The notes under the pieces: generated by a model
The model's database searches: none
What the model was told of the DNA's origin: nothing
What the model saw: the letters and a program-made list of their open reading frames with translations, nothing else
Program-made: the position numbers and the translations under genes
Source of the DNA: Lachnospiraceae bacterium
GTDB taxonomy: Bacteria > Bacillota > Clostridia > Lachnospirales > Lachnospiraceae
Direction: 5' to 3'
Length of the DNA stretch: 60,179 nucleotides
Assembly (NCBI GenBank): GCA_017936785.1
Contig: JAGBEV010000027.1
Span: forward strand, 1-60,179
Part shown: positions 44,114 through 52,965 of the stretch, in pieces
Layout: each line of letters opens with the position of its first letter
How positions within the stretch are numbered: the first letter of the stretch is position 1

Positions 44114-45419
44114 GGTAATCGTTGTAGGCGGCGGAGCCGCCGGTATGATGGCGGCAGTAGCGGCGGCAGAAAAAGGACATCAGGTAATGCTTTTGGAACG
44201 GAATGAAAAGCTGGGAAAGAAAGTTTTTATTACGGGAAAAGGGCGGTGCAATCTGACCAATGCTTCTGATCTGGAACAGATTTTTGCCAATATTGTTACC
44301 AATCCCAAATTTTTGTACAGTGCATTATATGGCTTCGACAATCAGGCGTGTATGGATTTTTTTGAAGAAAACGGTCTTCGGATAAAAACGGAACGGGGAA
44401 ACAGGGTGTTTCCGGTTTCAGACCATTCATCTGATGTGATAAAGACTTTGGAGAAAAAACTCCGGCAGCTTTCCGTAGAGGTAAAGCTTCATACCAGAGT
44501 CACAAAAATAGTTGTGGAAAACCATGACCATAAGGCAGACAGTGCAGATAATATGCCGGCAGGGAATGAGGATGAGGCTTTTACAAAGAATGAAGGAGAA
44601 AAGCAGCATGTCACAGGCGTTTGTGATGAAAAGGGCAGGATTTATGAGGCAGATGCAGTGATTCTTGCCACAGGCGGCATTTCTTATGCTTCCACAGGCT
44701 CTACAGGAGACGGACACCGGATGGCAGAAGAAACAGGGCATAAAATAACAGCTCTTTATCCGGCGCTTGTACCGTTGAAGGCAAGGGAAACCTGGTGCCG
44801 GGATTTAATGGGATTATCCCTGAAAAATGTAAAGGTTACTTTAAAAGATGGAAAAAAGGTGTTGTATGAAGATTTCGGAGAAATGCTTTTTACCCATTAC
44901 GGAGTCAGCGGTCCTTTGATCTTAAGCGCAAGCAGTCATGTAAACAAGGCGCTTTCCCAAAAGGAATTGCAGCTTTTGATAGATTTAAAGCCTGCTCTTA
45001 CCATGGAGCAGATGCAAAAAAGGTTGATCCGTGAATTTGAAGAAAATCACCAGAAGCAGTTTAAGAATGCTTTAAACAGTCTGTTTCCTGCAAGGCTGAT
45101 TCCCATTATGATCCGGTTATCGGGTATTGATCCGGATAAAAAAGTGTGTGAGATCAGCAAGGCAGAGCGGACGGCTTTTGCCATGGGTATCAAGGCGCTG
45201 CCGCTGACCATTACTGGAACTGCCGATTATAACGAGGCGATCGTGACCAGGGGAGGAGTCAGTGTAAAGGATATCAATCCCTCCACTTTGGAATCAAAAC
45301 GGACCGGAGGATTATTTTTTGCAGGAGAATTAATAGACGTGGATGCTCTGACAGGAGGATATAACCTCCAGATCGCATGGTCTACGGGACATCTGGCGGG
45401 AGAGTCCATTCCATGGTAA
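44106..45419 (+). CDS. HI0933/BaiN-family FAD-dependent oxidoreductase
   Basis: 437 residues from ATG 44106 with GAGGGAAG upstream. The N-terminal Rossmann motif VIVVGGGAAGMMAAVAAAEKG binds FAD, followed by NEKLGKKVFITGKGRCNLTNAS, a signature of the HI0933-like family. The C-terminus has TGGLFFAGELIDVDALTGGYNLQIAWSTG, also typical. Some members (BaiN) reduce bile-acid intermediates, but the family is broad and the substrate here is unknown. A short insertion with polar residues (near 140-170, DNMPAGNEDEAFTKNEGEKQ) looks variable. Confidence 0.88.
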   Translation: MSKVIVVGGGAAGMMAAVAAAEKGHQVMLLERNEKLGKKVFITGKGRCNLTNASDLEQIFANIVTNPKFLYSALYGFDNQACMDFFEENGLRIKTERGNRVFPVSDHSSDVIKTLEKKLRQLSVEVKLHTRVTKIVVENHDHKADSADNMPAGNEDEAFTKNEGEKQHVTGVCDEKGRIYEADAVILATGGISYASTGSTGDGHRMAEETGHKITALYPALVPLKARETWCRDLMGLSLKNVKVTLKDGKKVLYEDFGEMLFTHYGVSGPLILSASSHVNKALSQKELQLLIDLKPALTMEQMQKRLIREFEENHQKQFKNALNSLFPARLIPIMIRLSGIDPDKKVCEISKAERTAFAMGIKALPLTITGTADYNEAIVTRGGVSVKDINPSTLESKRTGGLFFAGELIDVDALTGGYNLQIAWSTGHLAGESIPW

Positions 45420-45474
45420 TATGATGACATGGAAGCGGATGACCGGATAATAAATATAAAAAAGAGGGAATATT

Positions 45475-46155
45475 ATGAGTTATAGTATTGCAATAGACGG
45501 ACCGGCGGGTGCGGGCAAAAGCACCATTGCAAAGAAGATCGCAAAACAGCTTGGATTTATTTATGTGGATACGGGAGCCATGTATCGTGCCATGGCACTG
45601 CATATCCTTCGTAAGGGCATTCCGGCAGAAGATGGTCCTGCCATCAGTAAAGCCTGTGAGGATGCAGACATTACCATTCAATATGAAAATGGCGAGCAGG
45701 TCGTTTTACTGAACGGAGAAAATGTGAACGGGCAGATCCGTACGGAAGAGGTGGGCAATATGGCTTCGGCAAGCTCTGTCAACGGTGATGTGCGAAAGAA
45801 GCTGGTCTCTTTGCAGCAGAAGCTGGCAGAGACGAAAGATGTGATCATGGACGGCAGGGATATCGGCACCTGTGTACTGCCCCGGGCAGATGTAAAGGTG
45901 TATCTCACTGCCAGTTCCGAAGTACGTGCCAGGAGAAGATATGATGAGCTGACCGCTAAGGGTGTTTCCTGTGATTTTGACCGGATAGAAAAAGATATTA
46001 TCGAACGGGACGAAAGGGATATGAACCGGGAAATATCTCCGTTAAAACAGGCGGAGGATGCGGTCTTACTGGATTCTTCCGACCTGAGCATTGAAGAAGT
46101 GGTGGCAGAGATCATTGCCATGACAAAGAAAAACGTGGGCATGAACAGGCTGTAA
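45475..46155 (+). CDS. cmk: cytidylate kinase
   Basis: 226 residues. It phosphorylates CMP and dCMP. P-loop GPAGAGKST (near 8-16), the MYRAMALHILRKGI region, and the MDGRDIGTCVLPRADVKVYLTAS motif of Cmk are present. The order HI0933-like gene, cmk, ispH, S1 gene is usual in Clostridia. GAGGGAATATT precedes the ATG. Confidence 0.96.
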   Translation: MSYSIAIDGPAGAGKSTIAKKIAKQLGFIYVDTGAMYRAMALHILRKGIPAEDGPAISKACEDADITIQYENGEQVVLLNGENVNGQIRTEEVGNMASASSVNGDVRKKLVSLQQKLAETKDVIMDGRDIGTCVLPRADVKVYLTASSEVRARRRYDELTAKGVSCDFDRIEKDIIERDERDMNREISPLKQAEDAVLLDSSDLSIEEVVAEIIAMTKKNVGMNRL

Positions 46156-46171
46156 CGGGAGCAGAAAGAAA

Positions 46172-47020
46172 ATGGAAGTAAAACTGGCGAAAACAGCAGG
46201 CTTCTGCTTTGGGGTAAAGCGTGCTGTGGAACAAGTCTATGAACAGATAGAAAGCGGTAAGAAGATCTATACCTTCGGACCCATCATCCACAATGAATCC
46301 GTAGTGTCCGATCTGGAAAAAAAAGGCGTGACTGTCATAGAAGATGTGGAAACTTTAAAAAAAATAAAAGAAGGCAGTGTTGTGATCCGTTCTCACGGTG
46401 TGGAGAAAGAAATCTACGATATTTTGACAAAGCAGGAGCTGGAATGTGTTGATGCAACCTGTCCTTTTGTGAAAAAAATCCACCGGATCGTGGAGAAAGA
46501 AAGCGAAGAAGGAAAGCAGATCATCATTATCGGAAATGATGCCCATCCGGAAGTAGAGGGAATCAAAGGCTGGTGTCGAAATAAGGCAATTGTAGTGGAA
46601 TCGGTTTCCCAGGCAGAAAATCTTTCATTGCCCCGGCATACAAAAGTCTGTGTGGTTTCACAAACGACATTTAACTACAATAAATTTCAAGAATTAGTTG
46701 AAATTATTTCTAAAAAAGGTTATGATATAAATGTTGTAAATACGATTTGCAACGCTACGGAAGAAAGACAGACGGAGGCTGCGCAGATTGCAGCTAAAGC
46801 TGATGCCATGATAGTGATAGGCGGTACTCACAGTTCCAATTCGCGGAAGCTGTTTGAAATCTGCAGCGAGAAATGTGAGAACACTTTTTTTATACAGACA
46901 CTGGATGATTTGAATATGGAATTACCTGATTCGGCTCGACTGGTGGGAATTACCGCGGGGGCATCAACCCCAAATAATATTATTGAGGAGGTTCAAAATT
47001 ATGTCAGAATTAACTTTTGA
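46172..47020 (+). CDS. ispH: 4-hydroxy-3-methylbut-2-enyl diphosphate reductase
   Basis: 282 residues. It makes IPP and DMAPP in the last MEP step with a [4Fe-4S] cluster held by three cysteines, seen in AGFCFGVKRAVE (Cys12), DATCPFVKK (near 95) and NTICNAT (near 192). HGVEKEIY and the TAGASTPN motif near the end complete the active site. In many Clostridia IspH is fused to an S1 protein; here it ends separately but overlaps the S1 gene by 20 bases in another frame. Confidence 0.96.
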   Translation: MEVKLAKTAGFCFGVKRAVEQVYEQIESGKKIYTFGPIIHNESVVSDLEKKGVTVIEDVETLKKIKEGSVVIRSHGVEKEIYDILTKQELECVDATCPFVKKIHRIVEKESEEGKQIIIIGNDAHPEVEGIKGWCRNKAIVVESVSQAENLSLPRHTKVCVVSQTTFNYNKFQELVEIISKKGYDINVVNTICNATEERQTEAAQIAAKADAMIVIGGTHSSNSRKLFEICSEKCENTFFIQTLDDLNMELPDSARLVGITAGASTPNNIIEEVQNYVRINF

Positions 47021-48149
47021 ACAAATGTTGGAAGAATCATTAAAAACAATCAGAAATGGAGAGATCGTTGAAGGTACAATCATCGATGTAAAGCCGGATG
47101 AAGCTGTCTTGAACATTGGATATAAATCTGATGGTATTCTTACCAGAAATGAATACACAAACGAAGCTAATGTAGATTTGACTACAGTATTGAATGTTGG
47201 CGACAAGATGGAAGTTAAAGTCATCAAAGTCAATGACGGTGAAGGACAGGTTCTCCTTTCCTACAAGAGACTGGCTCTTGAAAAAGGCAACAAGAGAATT
47301 CAGGAGGCTTTTGAGAATAAGGAAGTCTTAACTGCAAAGGTTGCCCAGGTATTGGATGGCGGTTTAAGCGTAGTAGTGGATGAAGTAAGAGTATTCATTC
47401 CTGCAAGCCTTGTATCCAATGTATATGAAAAAGATTTATCCAAATATGCGGATCAGGAAATAGAATTTGTTATCAGCGAATATAATCCTAAGAGAAGAAG
47501 ATATATCGGTGACCGCAAACAGCTTCTGGTTGCTAAAAAAGCAGAGCAGCAGAAGGAATTATTTGAAAAGATCCATATCGGCGATGTAGTGGAAGGTACT
47601 GTTAAGAACGTAACAGACTTCGGTGCATTTATCGATCTGGGCGGAGCAGACGGATTACTTCACATTTCCGAGATGTCCTGGGGAAGAGTTGAAAATCCTA
47701 AGAAAGTATTTAAGGTTGGCGATGTTGTCAAAGTCCTGATCAAGGATATCGACGGAACAAAAATCGCTCTCAGCTTAAAATTTGAAGATTCCAACCCCTG
47801 GAAGGATGCAGCAAGCAAATATGCCGTAGGCAATGTTGTAACAGGTAAAGTTGCAAGAATGACGGACTTCGGTGCTTTTGTGGAATTGGAAGTAGGTGTT
47901 GATGCATTACTGCATGTATCCCAGATTTCCAAAGACCATATTGAAAAACCTTCCGATGTATTAAAGGTTGGAGAGGAAGTTACAGCTAAGATCGTTGATT
48001 TCAATGAAACCGATAAGAAGATCAGCTTAAGTGTAAAAGCGTTGCTGGCTCCCGAACCTGCTGCAGAAGCAGAAGACGAGGATGCAGATGTTGTATCTGT
48101 TGATATTGATAAAGTGATTGCGGAAGAATCTGAAGAAAGTGCTGAATAA
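47001..48149 (+). CDS. rpsA: S1 RNA-binding-domain protein (RpsA-like)
   Basis: 382 residues from ATG 47001 with GAGGAGG at 46985-46991. Four S1 domains, near 12-81, 99-163, 184-253 and 270-339. Domains 3 and 4 match best, with GTVKNVTDFGAFIDLGGADGLLHISEMSW and GKVARMTDFGAFVELEVGVDALLHVSQIS. An acidic tail follows. It binds mRNA and may help initiation or act in RNA metabolism; the Firmicute version has fewer domains than in E. coli. It is translationally coupled to ispH. Confidence 0.92.
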   Translation: MSELTFEQMLEESLKTIRNGEIVEGTIIDVKPDEAVLNIGYKSDGILTRNEYTNEANVDLTTVLNVGDKMEVKVIKVNDGEGQVLLSYKRLALEKGNKRIQEAFENKEVLTAKVAQVLDGGLSVVVDEVRVFIPASLVSNVYEKDLSKYADQEIEFVISEYNPKRRRYIGDRKQLLVAKKAEQQKELFEKIHIGDVVEGTVKNVTDFGAFIDLGGADGLLHISEMSWGRVENPKKVFKVGDVVKVLIKDIDGTKIALSLKFEDSNPWKDAASKYAVGNVVTGKVARMTDFGAFVELEVGVDALLHVSQISKDHIEKPSDVLKVGEEVTAKIVDFNETDKKISLSVKALLAPEPAAEAEDEDADVVSVDIDKVIAEESEESAE

Positions 48150-48151
48150 AA

Positions 48152-48931
48152 ATGGCTTTGTTTGATTATGAACAGTTTAAAAAGGCGGTATATGAACTGA
48201 CCCGTATCGATCTGAACTGCTACAAAGAAAAGCAGATGAAACGCAGGATTGATACCCTGATTGCCAAAAACGGTATTGACGGTTATGCCCCTTATGTAGA
48301 TCTACTTCGTACCAACAAAGAAAAATTTGATGAATTTGTCAATTATCTGACCATTAACGTATCCGAATTTTATCGGAATCCGGAGCAATGGGCATATATG
48401 GACAAGGAGGTAATCCCTCAATTGTTGAAGGACTTTGGTCCCAAGTTAAAGATCTGGAGTGCTGCATGCTCTACAGGAGATGAACCTTATTCCTTGGTTA
48501 TGGCGCTGTCAAGGCATCTGCCCTTGAGCCAGATCAGTATTTATGCAACGGATATTGACAATCAGGTTTTGGAAAAGGCACAGGCAGGTCTATATAATGA
48601 AAAGAGCATTGCGTCTGTTCCGGAAGATTTAAAGAAAAAATATTTTACCAAGATAGGTCCTTCTTATCAGATTTCTGATGAGATTAAGGCACGGGTAAAA
48701 TTCCAAAAGCATAATCTGTTAAAGGATGCCTATCCTACGGACTGCCACTTTATTGTGTGCAGAAATGTGCTGATCTATTTTACTGAAGAGGCAAAGGATG
48801 AAATCTTTGCTAAGTTCAACCAGTCACTGGCGCATAAGGGTGTGCTGTTTATCGGCAGTACGGAGCAGATCATCAATTATAAGCAGATGGGATATACAAG
48901 AAAAGATTCCTTCTATTATGAAAAACCATAA
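48152..48931 (+). CDS. cheR: CheR-type methyl-accepting chemotaxis protein methyltransferase
   Basis: 259 residues. The N-terminal helical CheR domain (FKKAVYELTRIDLNCYKEKQMKRRID) and the SAM-binding domain (IWSAACSTGDEPYSLVMAL, YATDIDNQVLEKA, IVCRNVLIYFTEEAKDEI) are intact. It would methylate glutamates on chemoreceptors. No other chemotaxis gene lies in the window. It begins two bases after the S1 gene stop, so it is in the same transcript. Confidence 0.93.
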   Translation: MALFDYEQFKKAVYELTRIDLNCYKEKQMKRRIDTLIAKNGIDGYAPYVDLLRTNKEKFDEFVNYLTINVSEFYRNPEQWAYMDKEVIPQLLKDFGPKLKIWSAACSTGDEPYSLVMALSRHLPLSQISIYATDIDNQVLEKAQAGLYNEKSIASVPEDLKKKYFTKIGPSYQISDEIKARVKFQKHNLLKDAYPTDCHFIVCRNVLIYFTEEAKDEIFAKFNQSLAHKGVLFIGSTEQIINYKQMGYTRKDSFYYEKP

Positions 48932-48941
48932 TGAATAGTTC

Positions 48942-48977
48942 AAACGGTGGTGAGTAATATCTCGCTGCCGTTTTTTT
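48942..48977 (+). terminator. intrinsic terminator after cheR
   Basis: Arms 48942-48954 and 48961-48973 with a 6-base loop and a T7 run; a few G-T pairs and one mismatch lie in the middle. Confidence 0.88.
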
Positions 48978-49163
48978 ATATATGTGTTTCAGTATTTGAA
49001 AGTGCCGCATTTGAGATGGAAATTTTAACATAAAGTAGATAAGGCTAACATTTAGTTGACTAATTCCGCACAAACAGTATGAGTGCGGTACATGGGGTTT
49101 CTGTATATTAGAAATCGTAAAACCTATACTAATAATAAAACAAAGGGTATAGGAGACGTACAG

Positions 49164-49487
49164 ATGGATTTAGTCGATGTTGGGAGAAGAATTAAAGAAA
49201 AACGTATGGCCCGGAAGTTGACACAGGAACAGCTGGCAGAAAGAACAAACCTGAGTGTTGCTTATATCGGAATGCTGGAAAGGGGTAAAAGAACACCCAG
49301 TCTGGAAACCTTTATTATCATTGCCGATGAGTTGAATGTTACGGCAGATGAACTGTTGTACGGAACCATGAAGAGCGGCTATCGTACAAGGCTGGTGGAA
49401 TATGAAGAACGGCTGGCAAAGTTAAATGCGGAAGAGACGAGGAAGTTTTTTGGGGTGATCGATGTGTTGCTGGGGATGAACCAATAG
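49164..49487 (+). CDS. XRE-family helix-turn-helix regulator
   Basis: 107 residues from ATG 49164 (TAGGAGACG upstream; ATG 49083 would add a long unlikely leader). A Cro/C1-type helix-turn-helix fills residues 6-60: IKEKRMARKLTQEQLAERTNLSVAYIGMLERGKRTPSLET. A C-terminal helix (YEERLAKLNAEETRKFFGVIDVLL) is likely for dimerisation. It lies just before the T7SS block; whether it controls that block is unknown. A weak -35/-10 pair (TTGACT/TATGAG, 49056-49083) is upstream. Confidence 0.85.
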   Translation: MDLVDVGRRIKEKRMARKLTQEQLAERTNLSVAYIGMLERGKRTPSLETFIIIADELNVTADELLYGTMKSGYRTRLVEYEERLAKLNAEETRKFFGVIDVLLGMNQ

Positions 49488-49631
49488 CATAAGGACACAA
49501 TTTGCCGGGTATTAGAATGGAAAACTGATAGTCGGCTATCTCTATGCAAAATTGGGAAAAAATAGTAAAATAAAGATATTATTTTAATTGTTTATAATTT
49601 ATGAAATCATGAAGCAGGATCGGCAAATAAT

Positions 49632-50381
49632 ATGGAAGTTAAGATGAAGAAAATACTGATTGTAGAGGATTGTCAGTGTATAGCAGAAGAATTAAGAAAG
49701 ATCATAGAAGAAATAAACAGCACGTTTGAGGTATATTGGTGTAAAAATTATGAAGAAGCGTGTAAATTGGCAGATGAAGAAAGAATAGATGTTTTTATTG
49801 TAGATATAATATTGGATACAAATAAAGCCAATGCGTTATCTGGACTGGACTTTGTTTGCAATATCAGAAACATAAGTATCTATAAGTATTCGCCGGTTGT
49901 ATTTATTACGTCTCTTGCCGATTCTAAAATGTATGCTTATGACCAGCTGCATTGTTACCGGTATCTGGAAAAACCTTATGAAGCGGAAGAAGCCAAAAAC
50001 GTAATCAAAGATGCTTTGGAAATGTCTGAAAGATATGAGGGAGAGGAGTATATCAGCATAAGAGACGGAGGAACCATTGTAAAACAAAAGATTCGGAATA
50101 TTGTTTATATGGAAAGCAAGGGCCGAAAACTTATTATCAGAAATACCGAAGGATCGGAAACGCTGTATTATAAATCAATTGCTGATATGAAAAAGCTGAT
50201 TTGGAACGGTGATTTTTTTCAATGCAACAGAAATACATTGGTTAATCGAAAGTTTATTTGGAAAATTGATATGGGAAGGGGAGAGATCATGCTAAAGGAC
50301 GGCTATGGCGTCGTTGAATTCGGTCGTGTGTATAAAAAGAAAATAAGTGAGGAATTTGGCAATAGTATAACATTTGAATAA
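49632..50381 (+). CDS. LytTR-family response regulator
   Basis: 249 residues. Receiver domain 6-125 with KKILIVEDCQ, phospho-acceptor aspartate near 58 (DVFIVDIILD), FITSLAD and YLEKPYEAEE. The LytTR DNA-binding domain (about 133-240) includes IRNIVYMESKGRKLIIRNT and FFQCNRNTLVNRKFI. Such regulators bind direct repeats near promoters. No histidine kinase gene is adjacent. Being directly before the T7SS genes, it may switch them on; this is inference. The start at 49632 has only a weak site; ATG 49644 is an alternative. Confidence 0.9.
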   Translation: MEVKMKKILIVEDCQCIAEELRKIIEEINSTFEVYWCKNYEEACKLADEERIDVFIVDIILDTNKANALSGLDFVCNIRNISIYKYSPVVFITSLADSKMYAYDQLHCYRYLEKPYEAEEAKNVIKDALEMSERYEGEEYISIRDGGTIVKQKIRNIVYMESKGRKLIIRNTEGSETLYYKSIADMKKLIWNGDFFQCNRNTLVNRKFIWKIDMGRGEIMLKDGYGVVEFGRVYKKKISEEFGNSITFE

Positions 50382-50410
50382 TGAATCATTATTAAAATAA
50401 GTAAATTTAG

Positions 50411-50536
50411 AAAACGCATGTGCGTTGCTTATAAAATATCGAATATTTATGGATTATCATTTTATCTGTCATTAAATACAAAAAATGATAGAAAAAATAC
50501 GTTCGATGTTTAATTTGCAACACTCATGCGTTTTTT
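50411..50536 (+). ncRNA. long nested hairpin, candidate terminator or structured RNA
   Basis: The outer arms AAAACGCATG (50411-50420) and CATGCGTTTT (50525-50534) pair, then GTTGC (50424-50428) with GCAAC (50517-50521). AAAT-ATCGAA (50434-50443) pairs with TTCGAT-GTTT (50502-50511) in register, and TATCATTTT (50455-50463) with AAAATGATA (50482-50490). The whole closes with six T. No ORF is inside. It may be an unusually large terminator after the LytTR gene or a stable RNA in its own right. Confidence 0.55.
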
Positions 50537-50544
50537 GTATTTAT

Positions 50545-50566
50545 TGGAAAAATATTCCAGTATAAT
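50545..50566 (+). promoter_or_regulatory. T7SS operon promoter candidate with inverted repeat upstream of its -10
   Basis: TATAAT (50561-50566) is a perfect -10, but no -35 box lies 16-18 bases before it. In its place sits TGGAA-AAATA-TTCCA (50545-50559), a 5-bp inverted repeat. A promoter lacking a -35 box suggests activation, perhaps by the adjacent LytTR regulator. Confidence 0.45.
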
Positions 50567-50638
50567 AAAGAAAAACTAATTGAGAAAGATGAATATAAAT
50601 CGAAAGACAGCAAATGATGAAGGAGAAAAGATAACAGA

Positions 50639-52618
50639 ATGAAAAGGGAAGTCCTAAGAAATATATCTGCCGGAATGATTGTTATTATTCTCATGCTTTC
50701 CTGTTTTTATGCAGGGACTAATGTGGAACAGAAATTACAGACAGTGTCCAATGAGGAAACTGAAAAAATAGCAGTTGTTAATCTGGATGAAGGGGTTTTA
50801 AAGTATGATGAACCGACTGAAAGATTTTACTATTCCAATGAATTGTTAAGATATAACAGTATAGAATTTGATGTAGTTTCCTTGGAAAGTGCACGTAACG
50901 GAATATTGGAAGGAAGATATGCAGCTTATATCATTTTACCGGCTGACTTTTCGGAAAAAGTTGAAAGTGTGAATTATGATCCGGAAAAGGCAAATTTAAT
51001 GTATGCCATAAATCCCTATCTTAACAGTACCGCAAAAGAAAGAACCATTAAGAATCTGGAAACGTTTAACGGAGATATCAATTATGATATTTCATACATA
51101 TATATAAGTGCGATTTTAAAAGAATTTCATGATGTTCAGGATTCATCAAAGGTTGTTTTGTCCAATGATCTGTCCGATGAGGAACAATTACAGGCAGTGA
51201 ATTCAGAAGAGTTGATTAAAATTCTGACTTATCCGGAATTGAGACAAGTTGAAAAAGAAATAGAAGAGTTAAATTTTCAGGAATTGTTTGAAGCTAATAA
51301 TCTGCTTAGTGAAAAAATAAAAGAAGGATTAAAAGAAGACCTGCAAACAGGAGAACTTGCATATCAGGAATTGCAGAGTCAGAGTACGGGTGTCAATGAA
51401 GCTTCTGACAGTCTGCAAAGCACAATTGAGAATTATCATCCGGGCTATGATTCAACAGGTGCCTTAATATATCAGGAAGGAATTGATACTTTAAGCGAGA
51501 ATTTTGCCAGATATAACGGAGCGCAGGAGGGAAAGGCAGAAGAGATCAGGCAGATGGCAAGGAATGAGGCATATGATCTGGGTGTTATTGCAGTTAAGGC
51601 ACAGATGGAAATGCTTCAGGTTTCCGTAAATGATTGTGTTGATTCCGCACAGCAATGGAGCAGTTATTGTGATGTAGTGGAAAATGCAATAAAAAGTTAT
51701 TTTGATGATAAAAATAGAACTTTAGAAAGTAAAGGTATAAGTGGAAATGACTTATTAGATTATAGTGATGTTGAGGAACGATTAATTGAAAATGGGATCA
51801 GAAAACCTTCTGAACCGGTAAGGATAGATTTATTGAAAATTTCAGAAAGCATAAGCAGTAATGATATTCAGAATTTGTCATATAATTGGAGGCTATCCGA
51901 TTCTTTTATAAAAACTGTGGATGAAGCCACCAGTGTCAGCATGAATGGTGTGATGGAGATCATAGATGACCTGATTATAAGGAAATTGCTGGTACAGCAG
52001 GCTGAAACCAGGGAATTGATACAGGATGAAAATGAAGAATTGTTAAATCAGATCCAATTGTATCATGAGGCGGTTACGGAATTTGATCCATATGACTATA
52101 TCGATGATGAGAGATTGGATGAAAACTTAAAAATCTTTAAGGAAAATATAGATAAAGTTGAAACAAAGCAAGGGGAGCATGATGAAGAATATTGGGACTT
52201 AGTGAAAGAAATCTATGAGGTTACAGAAGAGAATCAGGAAGCATTTGATGAAAATCTGAAGGAATCTCAGGAAATAACCAAAGAAAATGTCGATAACACC
52301 ATAGCGTTGTTAAAGGAAAGTAAAGCGGAAACTTCACAAGAGAATAAAGAATTGCTGGAGCCTTTTACGAAAAAACTGGCATATACAAGACTGGGGTCAT
52401 TGGGAAAGGTACAAGCCTATGATTTTATTGTTTCTCCGGTAGATTTTACGGAAAATCATGTTGATCAGACCATTCTTGAAATACAGAGCAATTATCAGCA
52501 TTATATTCTAATGGTTATTGCAGGGTTATCCGCATTGGTCATGATATTGTTTTGGATTTCCCTGTTTTGGAAAAAAGTAAAGAGATTGGAAAAAGAGGAA
52601 ATGGATAACTTTTCATAA
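50639..52618 (+). CDS. esaA: EsaA/YueB-like type VII secretion membrane protein, short form
   Basis: 659 residues. An N-terminal membrane helix (about 8-26) is followed by KIAVVNLDEGVLKYDE and a YAAYIILPADFSEKV segment, both typical of the YhgE/Pip/EsaA group. A long outer domain rich in coiled-coil glutamates follows, then one C-terminal helix (about 628-650) and a basic end. EsaA/YueB proteins of Staphylococcus and Bacillus are about 1000 residues with several C-terminal spans; this one has only one. It probably forms the cell-wall-spanning stalk. AGGAGAAAAG precedes the ATG. It is first in the operon, unlike S. aureus, where esxA leads. Confidence 0.82.
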   Translation: MKREVLRNISAGMIVIILMLSCFYAGTNVEQKLQTVSNEETEKIAVVNLDEGVLKYDEPTERFYYSNELLRYNSIEFDVVSLESARNGILEGRYAAYIILPADFSEKVESVNYDPEKANLMYAINPYLNSTAKERTIKNLETFNGDINYDISYIYISAILKEFHDVQDSSKVVLSNDLSDEEQLQAVNSEELIKILTYPELRQVEKEIEELNFQELFEANNLLSEKIKEGLKEDLQTGELAYQELQSQSTGVNEASDSLQSTIENYHPGYDSTGALIYQEGIDTLSENFARYNGAQEGKAEEIRQMARNEAYDLGVIAVKAQMEMLQVSVNDCVDSAQQWSSYCDVVENAIKSYFDDKNRTLESKGISGNDLLDYSDVEERLIENGIRKPSEPVRIDLLKISESISSNDIQNLSYNWRLSDSFIKTVDEATSVSMNGVMEIIDDLIIRKLLVQQAETRELIQDENEELLNQIQLYHEAVTEFDPYDYIDDERLDENLKIFKENIDKVETKQGEHDEEYWDLVKEIYEVTEENQEAFDENLKESQEITKENVDNTIALLKESKAETSQENKELLEPFTKKLAYTRLGSLGKVQAYDFIVSPVDFTENHVDQTILEIQSNYQHYILMVIAGLSALVMILFWISLFWKKVKRLEKEEMDNFS

Positions 52619-52665
52619 GATAAATCTTATGTAGTTATAAAGAAAAAGGAGAAGGAGGAAAAGAA

Positions 52666-52944
52666 ATGTTAAGACTGGATTATGAAGCATTAGCATCATC
52701 AGCAAAAACATTAAGTCAGCAGGGGGATACATTTGAAGATTGTATCACTACTATGTCACAGGTTATCAGTGAACTGCCTGATATCTGGGAAGCAGAAACC
52801 TGCGATAAATATGTTGAGCAGTTTGATGATGCTAAACCCACTTTGGAAAAAGTAAGGCAGTTGATCGAAGATATGTCTACACAGATGCAGACAATTTCCG
52901 ACAATTTCGCACAGGCAGATGCCGACATGGCAGGACAGATGTAA
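52666..52944 (+). CDS. esxA: WXG100-family protein (EsxA-like)
   Basis: 92 residues. It folds as a helical hairpin and would be exported as a dimer by the EssC system. The turn is IWEAETCDKYV, with Trp41 and WEA in place of the usual WxG. The C-terminal signal YxxxD/E is replaced by FAQAD (residues 81-85). AAGGAGG precedes the ATG. A 13-bp hairpin follows the stop. Two cysteines (26 and 46) are unusual for this family. Confidence 0.9.
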   Translation: MLRLDYEALASSAKTLSQQGDTFEDCITTMSQVISELPDIWEAETCDKYVEQFDDAKPTLEKVRQLIEDMSTQMQTISDNFAQADADMAGQM

Positions 52945-52965
52945 TCATTGTCCTTGCAGGATGAT

